The notes below the pieces were generated by a model. It searched no databases. It worked only from the letters and a program-made list of their open reading frames with translations, and was not told the DNA's origin. Source: Euglena gracilis (taxonomy: Eukaryota; Euglenida; Euglenophyceae; Euglenales). Taken from it: DNA of 64,000 nucleotides. The position numbers and the translations under genes are program-made. How positions within the stretch are numbered: the first letter of the stretch is position 1; every line of letters begins with the position of its first letter. The stretch covers positions 29,581,471 through 29,645,470 of the forward strand of contig CP154955.1 in assembly GCA_039621445.1 (NCBI GenBank). The letters run 5' to 3'. This document shows positions 50,264-62,400 of this stretch, one piece after another.

Positions 50264-52840
50264 GCAGTTACCGCCCGGAAGGCGCAAAATAGCACTTCGG
50301 CAACGGACGCCCAAAAATACGTCGTTTTTCGGTCGTTTTCGGCGGAAAACGGCCGCGCCCGCGCTCCAAAAACGAGCGCTCTGCCCCGGGTTTAGGTCGG
50401 CGATCCTTACCTGATTATTACCTGACTGTTTCCCGATTACCTGATTGACCCGATTACCTGACTGTTTCGAAGGGCGCCGGCCCGACAGGCGCAATTTTGC
50501 CCGCGGCGGGCGTGCGTAAAACGCAGCAGTTACCGCCCGGGAGGCGCAAAATAGCACTTTGGCAACGGACGCCCAAAAATACGTCGTTTTTCGGTCGTTT
50601 TCGGCCGAAATCAGCCGCGCCGGCGCTCCAAAAACGAGCGCTCTGCCCCGGGTAGAGGTCGGCGATCCTTTACCTGACTGTTGCAAAGGGCGCCGGCCCG
50701 ACAGGCGCAATTTTGCCCGCGGCGGGCGTGCGTAAAACGCAGCAGTTACCGCCCGGAAGGCGCAAAATAGCACTTCGGCAACGGACGCCCAAAAATACGT
50801 CGTTTTTCGGTCGTTTTCGGCCGAAAACGGCCGCGCCCGCGCTCCAAAAACGAGCGCTCTGCCCCGGGTAGAGGTCGGCGATCCTTTACCTGACTGTTTC
50901 GAAGGGCGCGGCCCGACAGGCGCAATTTTGCGCGCGGCGGGCGTGCGTAAAACGCAGCAGTTACCGCCCGGGAGGCGCAAAACAGCACTTTGGCAACGGA
51001 CGCCCCAAAAATACGTCGTTTTTCGGTCGTTTTCGGCCGAAATCAGCCGCGCCGGCGCTCCAAAAACGAGCGCTCTGCCCCGGGTAGAGGTCGGCGATCC
51101 TTTACCTGACTGTTGCGAAGGGCGCCGGCCGGAGAGGCGCAATTTTGCCCGCGGCGGGCGTGCGTAAAACGCAGCAGTTACCGCCCGGAAGGCGCAAAAT
51201 AGCACTTCGGCAACGGACGCCCAAAAATACGTCGTTTTTCGGTCGTTTTCGGCCGAAAACGGCCGCGCCCGCGCTCCAAAAACGAGCGCTCTGCCCCGGG
51301 TAGAGGTCGGCGATCCTTTACCTGACTGTTTCGAAGGGCGCCGGCCCGACAGGCGCAATTTTGCCCGCGGCGGGCGTGCGTAAAACGCAGCAGTTACCGC
51401 CCGGGAGGCGCAAAATAGCACTTTGGCAACGGACGCCCAAAAATACGTCGTTTTTCGGTCGTTTTCGGCCGAAATCAGCCGCGCCGGCGCTCCAAAAACG
51501 AGCGCTCTGCCCCGGGTAGAGGTCGGCGATCCTTTACCTGACAGTTGCGAAGGGCGCCGGCCCGACAGGCGCAATTTTGCCCGCGGCGGGCGTGCGTAAA
51601 ACGCAGCAGTTACCGCCCGGGAGGCGCAAAATAGCACTTCGGCAACGGACGCCCCCAAAATACGTCGTTTTTCGGTCGTTTTCGGCCGAAAACGGCCGCG
51701 CCCGCGCTCCAAAAACGAGCGCTCTGCCCCGGGTAGAGGTCGGCGATCCTTTACCTGACTGTTTCGAAGGGCGCCGGCCCGACAGGCGCAATTTTGCCCG
51801 CGGCGGGCGTGCGTAAAACGCAGCAGTTACCGCCCGGGAGGCGCAAAATAGCACTTTGGCAACGGACGCCCAAAAAACGTCGTTTTTCGGTCGTTTTCGG
51901 CCGAAATCGGCCGCGCCCGCGCTCCAAAAACGAGCGCTCTGCCCCGGGTAGAGGTCGGCGATCCTTTACCTGACTGTTTCGAAGGGCGCCGGCCCGACAG
52001 GCGCAATTTTGCCTGCGGCGGGCGTGCGTAAAACGCAGCAGTTACCGCCCGGGAGGCGCAAAATAGCACTTTGGCAACGGACGCCCCAAAAATACGTCGT
52101 TTTTCGGTCGTTTTCGGCCGAAATCAGCTGCGCCGGCGCTCCAAAAACGAGCGCTCTGCCCCGGGTAGAGGTCGGCGATCCTTTACCTGACTGTTGCGAA
52201 GGGCGCCGGCCGGAGAGGCGCAATTTTGCCCGCGGCGGGCGTGCGTAAAACGCAGCAGTTACCGCCCGGAAGGCGCAAAATAGCACTTCGGCAACGGACG
52301 CCCAAAAATACGTCGTTTTTCGGTCGTTTTCGGCCGAAAACGGCCGCGCCCGCGCTCCAAAAACGAGCGCTCTGCCCCGGGTAGAGGTCGGCGATCCTTT
52401 ACCTGACCGTTTCGAAGGGCGCGGCCCGACAGGCGCAATTTTGCCCGCGGCGGGCGTGCGTAAAACGCAGCAGTTACCGCCCGGGAGGCGCAAAATAGCA
52501 CTTTGGCAACGGACGCCCCAAAAATACGTCGTTTTTCGGTCGTTTTCGGCCGAAATCAGCCGCGCCGGCGCTCCAAAAACGAGCGCTCTGCCCCGGGTAG
52601 AGGTCGGCGATCCTTTACCTGACTGTTTCGAAGGGCGCCGGCTGACAGGCGCAATTTTGCCCGCGACGGGCGTGCGTAAAACGCAGCAGTTACCGCCCGG
52701 GAGGCGCAAAATAGCACTTTGGCAACGGACGCCCCAAAAACGTGGTTTTTCGGTCGTTTTCGGCCGAAATCAGCCGCGCCGGCGCTCCAAAAACGAGCGC
52801 TCTGCCCCGGGTAGAGGTCGGCGATCCTTTACCTGACTGT
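50264..52840. repeat. Dimeric higher-order repeat (about 430 bp) in satellite block E
   Basis: Two monomer types alternate: one with cacttcgg, gaaaacggccgcgcccg and tgtttcgaa; the other with cactttgg, gaaatcagccgcgccgg and tgttgcgaa. A similar 430-bp step links identical variants at 62571 and 63001 (cggccggagaggcg, gcacttaggc). Confidence 0.65.
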
Positions 52841-55800
52841 TTCGAAGGGCGCCGGCCCGACAGGCGCAATTTTGCCCGCGACGGGCGTGCGTAAAACGCA
52901 GCAGTTACCGCCCGGGAGGCGCAAAATAGCACTTTGGCAACGGACGCCCAAAAATACGTCGTTTTTCGGTCGTTTTCGGCCGAAATCAGCAGCGCCCGCA
53001 CTCCAAAAACGAGCGCTCTGCCCCGGGTAGAGGTCGGCGATCCTTTACCTGACAGTTGCGAAGGGCGCCGGCCCGACAGGCGCAATTTTGCCCGCGGCAG
53101 GCGTGCGTAAAACGCAACAGTTACCGCCCGGGAGGCGCAAAATAGCACTTCGGCAACGGACGCCCCAAAATACGTCGTTTTTCGGTCGTTTTCGGCCGAA
53201 AACGGCCGCGCCCGCGCTCCAAAAACGAGCGCTCTGCCCCGGGTAGAGGTCGGCGATCCTTTACCTGACTGTTGCGAAGGGCTCCGGCCCGACAGGCGCA
53301 ATTTTGCCCGCGGCGGGCGTGCGTAAAACGCAGCAGTTACCGCCCGGAAGGCGCAAAACAGCACTTCGGCAACGGACGCCCAAAAATACGTCGTTTTTCG
53401 GTCGTTTTCGGCGGAAAACGGCCGCGCCCGCGCTCCAAAAACGAGCGCTCTGCCCCGGGTAGAGGTCGGCGATCCTTTACCTGACTGTTTCGAAGGGCGC
53501 CGGCCCGACAGGCGCAATTTTGCCCGCGGCGGGCGTGCGTAAAACGCAGCAGTTACCGCCCGGGAGGCGCAAAATAGCACTTTGGCAACGGACGCCCAAA
53601 AATACGTCGTTTTTCGGTCGTTTTCGGCCGAAAACGGCCGCGCCCGCGCTCCAAAAACGAGCGCTCTGCCCCGGGTAGAGGTCGGCGATCCTTTACCTGA
53701 CTGTTTCGAAGGGCGCCGGCCCGACAGGCGCAATTTTGCCCGCGGCGGGCGTGCGTAAAACGCAGCAGTTACCGCCCGGGAGGCGCAAAATAGCACTTTG
53801 GCAACGGACGCCCAAAAATACGTCGTTTTTCGGTCGTTTTCGGCCGAAATCGGCCGCGCCCGCGCTCCAAAAACGAGCGCTCTGCCCCGGGTAGAGGTCG
53901 GCGATCCTTTACCTGACTGTTTCGAAGGGCGCCGGCCCGACAGGCGCAATTTTGCCCGCGGCGGGCGTGCGTAAAACGCAGCAGTTACCGCCCGGGAGGC
54001 GCAAAATAGCACTTTGGCAACGGACGCCCAAAAATACGTCGTTTTTCGGTCGTTTTCGGCCGAAATCAGCCGCGCTGGCGCTCCAAAAACGAGCGCTCTG
54101 CCCCGGGTAGAGGTCGGCGATCCTTTACCTGACTGTTTCGAAGGGCGCCGGCCCGACAGGCGCAATTTTGCCCGCGGCGGGCGTGCGTAAAACGCAGCAG
54201 TTACCGCCCGGGAGGCGCAAAAAAATAGCACTTTCGGCAACGGACGCCCAAAAATACGTCGTTTTTCGGTCGTTTTCGGCCGAAAACGGCCGCGCCCGCG
54301 CTCCAAAAACGAGCGCTCTGCCCCGGGTAGAGGTCGGCGATCCTTTACCTGACTGTTTCGAAGGGCGCCGGCCCGACAGGCGCAATTTTGCCCGCGGCGG
54401 GCGTGCGTAAAACGCAGCAGTTACCGCCCGGGAGGCGCAAAATAGCACTTTGGCAACGGACGCCCAAAAATACGTCGTTTTTCGGTCGTTTTCGGCCGAA
54501 ATCGGCCGCGCCGGCGCTCCAAAAACGAGCGCTCTGCCCCGGGTAGAGGTCGGCGATCCTTTACCTGACTGTTTCGAAGGGCGCCGGCCCGACAGGCGCA
54601 ATTTTGCCCGCGGCGGGCGTGCGTAAAACGCAGCAGTTACCGCCCGGAAGGCGCAAAATAGCACTTCGGCAACGGACGCCCAAAAATACGTCGTTTTTCG
54701 GTCGTTTTCGGCCGAAAACGGCCGCGCCCGCGCTCCAAAAACGAGCGCTCTGCCCCGGGTAGAGGTCGGCGATCCTTTACCTGACTGTTTCGAAGGGCGC
54801 CGGCCCGACAGGCGCAATTTTGCCCGCGGCGGGCGTGCGTAAAACGCAGCAGTTACCGCCCGGGAGGCGCAAAATAGCACTTTGGCAACGGACGCCCCAA
54901 AAATACGTCGTTTTTCGGTCGTTTTCGGCCGAAATCGGCCGCGCCCGCGCTCCAAAAACGAGCGCTCTGCCCCGGGTAGAGGTCGGCGATCCTTTACCTG
55001 ACTGTTTCGAAGGGCGCCGGCCCGACAGGCGCAATTTTGCCCGCGGCGGGCGTGCGTAAAACGCAGCAGTTACGGCCCGGGAGGCGCAAAATAGCACTTT
55101 GGCAACGGACGCCCAAAAAACGTCGTTTTTCGGTCGTTTTCGGCCGAAATCGGCCGCGCCCGCGCTCCAAAAACGAGCGCTCTGCCCCGGGTAGAGGTCG
55201 GCGATCCTTTACCTGACTGTTTCGAAGGGCGCCGGCCCGACAGGCGCAATTTTGCCCGCGGCGGGCGTGCGTAAAACGCAGCAGTTACCGCCCGGGAGGC
55301 GCAAAATAGCACTTTGGCAACGGACGCCCAAAAATACGTCGTTTTTTGGTCGTTTTCGGCCAAAAGCGCCCGCGCTCCAAAAACGAGCGCTCTGCCCCGG
55401 GTAGAGGTCGGCGATCCTTTACCTGACTGTTTCGAAGGGCGCCGGCCCGACAGGCGCAATTTTGCCCGCGGCGGGCGTGCGTAAAACGCAGCAGTTACCG
55501 CCCGGGAGGCGCAAAATAGCACTTTGGCAACGGACGCCCAAAAATACGTCGTTTTTCGGTCGTTTTCGGCCGAAATCAGCCGCGCAGGCGCTCCAAAAAC
55601 GAGCGCTCTGCCCCGGGTAGAGGTCGGCGATCCTTTACCTGACTGTTTCGAAGGGCGCCGGCCCGACAGGCGCAATTTTGCCCGCGGCGGGCGTGCGTAA
55701 AACGCAGCAGTTACCGCCCGGGAGGCGCAAAATAGAGTGTGGGCAACGTACGCACAAATGAACGTCGTTTTTCGGTCGTTTTCGGCCGAAATCAGCCGCG

Positions 55801-57159
55801 CCGGCGCTCCAAAAACGAGCGCTCTGCCCCGGGTAGAGGTCGGCGATCCTTTACCTGACTGTTGCGAAGGGCGCCGGCCCGACAGGCGCAATTTTGCCCG
55901 CGGCGGGCGTGCGTAAAACGCAGCAGTTACCGCCCGGGAGGCGCAAAATAGCACTTCGGCAACGGACGCCCAAAAAGCGTCTTTTTTCGGTCGTTTTCGG
56001 CCGAAATCGGCCGCGCCGGCGCTCCAAAAACGAGCGCTCTGCCCCGGGTAGAGGTCGGCGATCCTTTACCTGACTGTTGCGAAGGGCGCCGGCCCGACAG
56101 GCGCGATTTGCCCGCGGCGGGCGTGCGTAAAACGCAGCAGTTACCGCCCGGGAGGCGCAAAATAGCACTTTGGCAACGGACGCCCAAAAAAACGTCGTTT
56201 TTCGGTCGTTTTCGGCCGAAATCGGCCGCGCCCGCGCTCCAAAAACGAGCGCTCTGCCCCGGGTAGAGGTCGGCGATCCTTTACCTGACTGTTTCGAAGG
56301 GCGCCGGCCCGACAGGCGCAATTTTGCACGCGGCGGGCGTGCGTAAAACGCAGCAGTTACCGCCCGGGAGGCGCAAAATAGCACTTCGGCAACGGACGCC
56401 CCAAAAAACGTGGTTTTTCGGTCGTTTTCGGCCGAAATCGGCCGCGCCGGCGCTCCAAAAACGAGCGCTCTGCCCCGGGTAGAGGTCGGCGATCCTTTAC
56501 CTGACTGTTTCGAAGGGCGCCGGCCCGACAGGCGCAATTTTGCCCGCGGCGGGCGTGCGTAAAACGCAGCAGTTACCGCCCGGGAGGCGCAAAATAGCAC
56601 TTTGGCAACGGACGCCCCAAAAAACGTCTTTTTTCGGTCGTTTTCGGCCGAAATCGGCCGCGCCTGTGCTGCAAAAACGAGCGGTCTGCCCCGGGTAGAG
56701 GTCGGGGATCCTTTACCTGACTGTTTTGAAGGGCTCCGGCCTGACAGGCGCAATTTTGCCCGCGGCGGGCGTGCGTAAAACGCAGCAGTTACCGCCCGGG
56801 AGGCGCAAAATAGCACTTTGGCAACGGACGCCCCAAAAAGCGTCTTTTTTCGGTCGTTTTCGGCCGAAATCGGCCGCGCCGGCGCTCCAAAAACGAGCGC
56901 TCTGCCCCGGGTAGAGGTCGGCGATCCTTTACCTGACTGTTGCGAAGGGCTCCGGCTCGACAGGCGCAATTTTGCCCGCGGCGGGCGTGCGTAAAACGCA
57001 GCAGTTACCGCCCGTGAGGCGCAAAATAACACTTCATCAACGGACTCCCAAAAAAAACGTCGTTTTTCGGTCGTTTTCGGCCGAAATCAGCCGCGCCCGC
57101 GCTCCAAAAACGAGCGCTCTGCCCCGGGTAGAGGTTGGCGATCCTTTACCTGACCGTTT

Positions 57160-60100
57160 CGAAGGGCGCCGGCCCAATTTCGCGAAGGGCGACAGGCGCA
57201 ATTTTGCCCGCGGCGGGCGTGCGTAAAACGCAGCAGTTACCGCCCGGGAGGCGCAAAATATCACTTTGGCAACGGACGCCCAAAAAACGTCGTTTTTCGG
57301 TCGTTTTGGGCCGAAATCGGCCGCGCCCGCGCTCCAAAAACGAGCGCTCTGCCCCGGGTAGAGGTCGGCGATCCTTTACCTGACTGTTTCGAAGGGCGCC
57401 GGCCCGACAGGCGCAATTTTGCCCGCGGCGGGCGTGCGTAAAACGCAGCAGTTACCGCCCGGGAGGCGCAAAATAGCACTTTGGCAACGGACGCCCCAAA
57501 AAACGTCGTTTTTCGGTCGTTTTCGGCCGAAATCGGCCGCGCCGGCGCTCCAAAAACGAGCGCTCTGCCCCGGGTAGAGGTCGGCGATCCTTTCTTTACC
57601 TGACAGTTGCGAAGGGCGCCGGCCCGACAGGCGCAATTTTGCCCGCGGCGGGCGTGCGTAAAACGCAGCAGTTACCGCCCGGGAGGCGCAAAATAGCACT
57701 TTGGCAACGGACGCCCAAAAATACGTCGTTTTTCGGTCGTTTTCGGCCGAAATCAGCCGCGCCGGCGCTCCAAAAACGAGCGCTCTGCCCCGGGTAGAGG
57801 TCGGCGATCCTTTACCTGACTGTTGCGAAGGGCGCCGGCGCGACAGGCGCAATTTTGCGCGCGGCGGGCGTGCGTAAAACGCAGCAGTTACCGCCCGGCA
57901 GGCGCAAAATAGCACTTCGGCAACGGACGCCCAAAAAAACGTCGTTTTTCGGTCGTTTTCGGCCGAAATCGGCCGCGCCCGCGCTCCAAAAACGAGCGCT
58001 CTGCCCCGGGTAGAGGTCGGCGATCCTTTACCTGACTGTTTCGAAGGGCGCCGGCCCGACAGGCGCAATTTTGCCCGCGGCGGGCGTGCGTAAAACGCAG
58101 CAGTTACCGCCCGGGAGGCGCAAAATAGCACTTCGGCAACGGACGCCCCAAAAAACGTCGTTTTTCGGTCGTTTTCGGCCGAAATCGGCCGCGCCGGCGC
58201 TCCAAAAACGAGCGCTCTGCCCCGGGTAGAGGTCGGCGATCCTTTACCTGACAGTTGCGAAGGGCGCCGGCCCAATTTCGCGAAGGGCGACAGGCGCAAT
58301 TTTGCCCGCGGCGGGCGTGCGTAAAACGCAGCAGTTACCGCCCGGGAGGCACAAAATATCACTTTGGCAACGGACGCCCAAAAAACGTCGTTTTTCGGTC
58401 GTTTTGGGCCGAAATCGGCCGCGCCCGCGCTCCAAAAACGAGCGCTCTGCCCCGGGTAGAGGTCGGCGATCCTTTACCTGACTGTTTCAAAGGGCGCCGG
58501 CCCGACAGGCGCAATTTTGCCCGCGGCGGGCGTGCGTAAAACGCAGCAGTTACCGCCCGGGAGGCGCAAAATAGCACTTTGGCAACGGACGCCCCAAAAA
58601 ACGTCGTTTTTCGGTCGTTTTCGGCCGAAATCGGCCGCACCGGCGCTCCAAAAACGAGCGCTCTGCCCCGGGTAGAGGTCGGCGATCCTTTCTTTACCTG
58701 ACAGTTGCGAAGGGCGCCGGCCCGACAGGCGCAATTTTGCCCGCGGCGGGCGTGCGTAAAAACGCAGCAGTTACCGCCCGGGAGGCGCAAAATAGCACTT
58801 TGGCAACGGACGCCCAAAAATACGTCGTTTTTCGGTCGTTTTCGGCCGAAATCAGCCGCGCCGGCGCTCCAAAAACGAGCGCTCTGCCCCGGGTAGAGGT
58901 CGGCGATCCTTTACCTGACTGTTGCGAAGGGCGCCGGCGCGACAGGCGCAATTTTGCGCGCAGGGGGGTAGTGTAAAACGCAGCAGTTACCGCCCGGGAG
59001 GCGCAAAATAGCACTTCGGCAACGGACGCCCAAAAAAACGTCGTTTTCGGTCGTTTTCGGCCGAAATCGGCCGCGCCCGCGCTCCAAAAACGAGCGCTCT
59101 GCCCCGGGTAGAGGTCGGCGATCCTTTACCTGACTGTTGCGAAGGGCGCCGGCCCGACAGGCGCAATTTTGCCCGCGGCGGGCGTGCGTAAAACGCAGCA
59201 GTTACCGCCCGGGAGGCGCAAAATAGCACTTCGGCAACGGACGCCCAAAAAAAACGTCGTTTTTCGGTCGTTTTCGGCCGAAATCGGCCGCGCCGGCGCT
59301 CCAAAAACGAGCGCTCTGCCCCGGGTAGAGGTCGGCGATCCTTTACCTGACTGTTGCGAAGGGCGCCGGCCCGACAGGCGCAATTTTGCCCGCGGCGGGC
59401 GTGCGTAAAACGCAGCAGTTACCGCCCGGGAGGCGCAAAATAGCACTTTGGCAACGGACGTCGTTTTTTCGGTCGTTTTCGGCCGAAATCGGCCGCGCCG
59501 GCGCTCCAAAAACGAGCGCTCTGCCCCGGGTAGAGGTCGGCGATCCTTTACCTGACTGTTGCGAAGGGCGCCGGCCCGACAGGCGCAATTTTGCCCGCGG
59601 CGGGCGTGCGTAAAACGCAGCAGTTACCGCCCGGGAGGCGCAAAATAGCACTTTGGCAACGGACGCCCAAAAAAAACGTCGTTTTTCGGTCGTTTTCGGC
59701 CGAAATCGGCCGCGCCGGCGCTCCAAAAACGAGCGCTCTGCCCCGGGTAGAGGTCGGCGATCCTTTACCTGACAGTTGCGAAGGGCGCCGGCCCGACAGG
59801 CGCAATTTTGCCCGCGGCGGGCGTGCGTAAAACGCAGCAGTTACCGCCCGGGAGGCGCAAAATAGCACTTTGGCAACGGACGCCCAAAAACACGTCGTTT
59901 TTCGGTCGTTTTCGGCCGAAATCAGCCGCGCCGGCGCTCCAAAAACGAGCGCTCTGCCCCGGGTAGAGGTCGGCGATCCTTTACCTGACTGTTGCGAAGG
60001 GCGCCGGCGCGACAGGCGCAATTTTGCGCGCGGCGGGCGTGCGTAAAATGCAGCAGTTACCGCCCGGCAGGCGCAAAATAGCACTTCGGCAACGGACGCC

Positions 60101-62400
60101 CCAAAAAACGTCGTTTTTCGGTCGTTTTCGGCCGAAATCGGCCGCGCCCGCGCTCCAAAAACGAGCGCTCTGCCCCGGGTAGAGGTCGGCTGTCCTTTAC
60201 CTGACTGTTTCGAAGGGCGCCGGCCCGACAGGCGCAATTTTGCCCGCGGCGGGCGTGCGTAAAACGCAGCAGTTACCGCCCGGAAGGCGCAAAATAGCAC
60301 TTCGGCAACGGACGCCCAAAAAGCGTCTTTTTTCGGTCGTTTTCGGCCGAAATCGGCCGCGCCGGCGCTCCAAAAACGAGCGCTCTGCCCCGGGTAGAGG
60401 TCGGCGATCCTTTACCTGACAGTTGCGAAGGGCGCCGGCGCGACGGGCGCAATTTTGCCCGCGGCGGGCGTGCGTAAAACGCAGCAGTTACCGCCCGGGA
60501 GGCGCAAAATAGCACTTTGGCAACGGACGCCCAAAAATACGTCGTTTTTCGGTCGTTTTCGGCCGAAAACGGCCGCGCCCGCGCTCCAAAAACGAGCGCT
60601 CTGCCCCGGGTAGAGGTCGGCGATCCTTTACCTGACTGTTGCGAAGGGCGCCGGCCCGACAGGCGCAATTTTGCCCGCGGCGGGCGTGCGTAAAACGCAG
60701 CAGTTACCGCCCGGGAGGCGCAAAATAGCACTTTGGCAACGGACGCCCCAAAAAACGTCGTTTTTCGGTCGTTTTCGGCCGAAATCGGCCGCGCCGGCGC
60801 TCCAAAAACGAGCGCTCTGCCCCGGGTAGAGGTCGGCGATCCTTTCTTTACCTGACAGTTGCGAAGGGCGCCGGCCCGACAGGCGCAATTTTGCCCGCGG
60901 CGGGCGTGCGTAAAACGCAGCAGTTACCGCCCGGGAGGCGCAAAATAGCACTTTGGCAACGGACGCCCAAAAAAACGTCGTTTTTCGGTCGTTTTCGGCC
61001 GAAATGGCCGCGCCGGCGCTCCAAAAACGAGCGCTCTGCCCCGGGTAGAGGTCGGCGATCCTTTACCTGACTGTTGCGAAGGGCGCCGGCGCGACAGGCG
61101 CAATTTTGCCCGCGGCGGGCGTGCGTAAAACGCAGCAGTTACCGCCCGGGAGGCGCAAAATAGCACTTCGGCAACGGACGCCCAAAAAAACGTCGTTTTC
61201 GGTCGTTTTCGGCCGAAATCGGCCGCGCCCGCGCTCCAAAAACGAGCGCTCTGCCCCGGGTAGAGGTCGGCGATCCTTTACCTGACTGTTTCGAAGGGCG
61301 CCGGCCCGACAGGCACAATTTTGCCCGCGGCGGGCGGGCGTAAAACGCAGCAGTTACCGCCCGGAAGGCGCAAAATAGCACTTCGGCAACGGACGCCCAA
61401 AAAGCGTCTTTTTTCGGTCGTTTTCGGCCGAAATCGGCCGCGCCGGCGCTCCAAAAACGAGCGCTCTGCCCCGGGTAGAGGTCGGCGATCCTTTACCTGA
61501 CAGTTGCGAAGGGCGCCGGCGCGACGGGCGCAATTTTGCCTGCGGCGGGCGTGCGTAAAACGCAGCAGTTACCGCCCGGGAGGCGCAAAATAGCACTTTG
61601 GCAACGGACGCCCAAAAATACGTCGTTTTTCGGTCGTTTTCGGCCGAAAACGGCCGCGCCCGCGCTCCAAAAACGAGCGCTCTGCCCCGGGTAGAGGTCG
61701 GCGATCCTTTACCTGACTGTTGCGAAGGGCGCCGGCCCGACAGGCGCAATTTTGCCCGCGTCCGGTGTGCGTAAAACGCAGCACCTACCGCCCGGGAGGC
61801 GCAAAATAGCACTTTGGTAACGGACGCACAAAAGAATGTCGTGGCAAAACGAGCGCTCTGCCCCGGCTAGAGGTCGGCGATCCTTTACCTGACAGTTGCG
61901 AAGGGCGCCGGCCCGACAGGCGCAACTTTGCCCGCGGCGGGCGTGCGTGAAACGCAGCAGTTACCGCCCGGGAGGCGCAAAATAGCACTTCGGCAACGGA
62001 CGCCCAAAAAAACGTCGTTTTTCGGTCGTTTTCGGCCGAAATAAGCCGCGCCCGCGCACCAAAAACGAGCGCTCTGCCCCGGGTAGAGGTCGGCGATCCT
62101 TTACCCGACTGTTGTGAAAGGCGCCGGCCCGACAGGCGCAATTTTGCCCGCGGCGGGCGTGCGTAAAACGCAGCAGTTACCGCCCGGAAGGCGCAAAATA
62201 GCACTTTGGCAACGGACGCCCCAAAAAGCGTCTTTTTTCGGTCGTTTTCGGCCGAAATCGGCCGCGCCGGCGCTCCAAAAACGAGCGCTCTGCCCCGGGT
62301 AGAGGTCGGCGATCCTTTACCTGACAGTTGCGAAGGGCGCCGGCCCAATTTTGCGAAGGGCGACAGGCGCAATTTTGCCCGCGGCGGGCGTGCGTAAAAC
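57160..62400. repeat. Five-monomer higher-order repeat (about 1.08-1.10 kb) in satellite block E
   Basis: Rare variants recur at fixed spacing. The insertion cccaattt(c/t)gcgaagggcgac occurs near 57173, 58271 and 62344. The tttcttta variant occurs at 57591, 58689 and 60844. The gcgcgacaggcg variant occurs near 57838, 58937, 60008 and 61090. Steps are about 1071-1098 bp, or five monomers. Confidence 0.7.
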
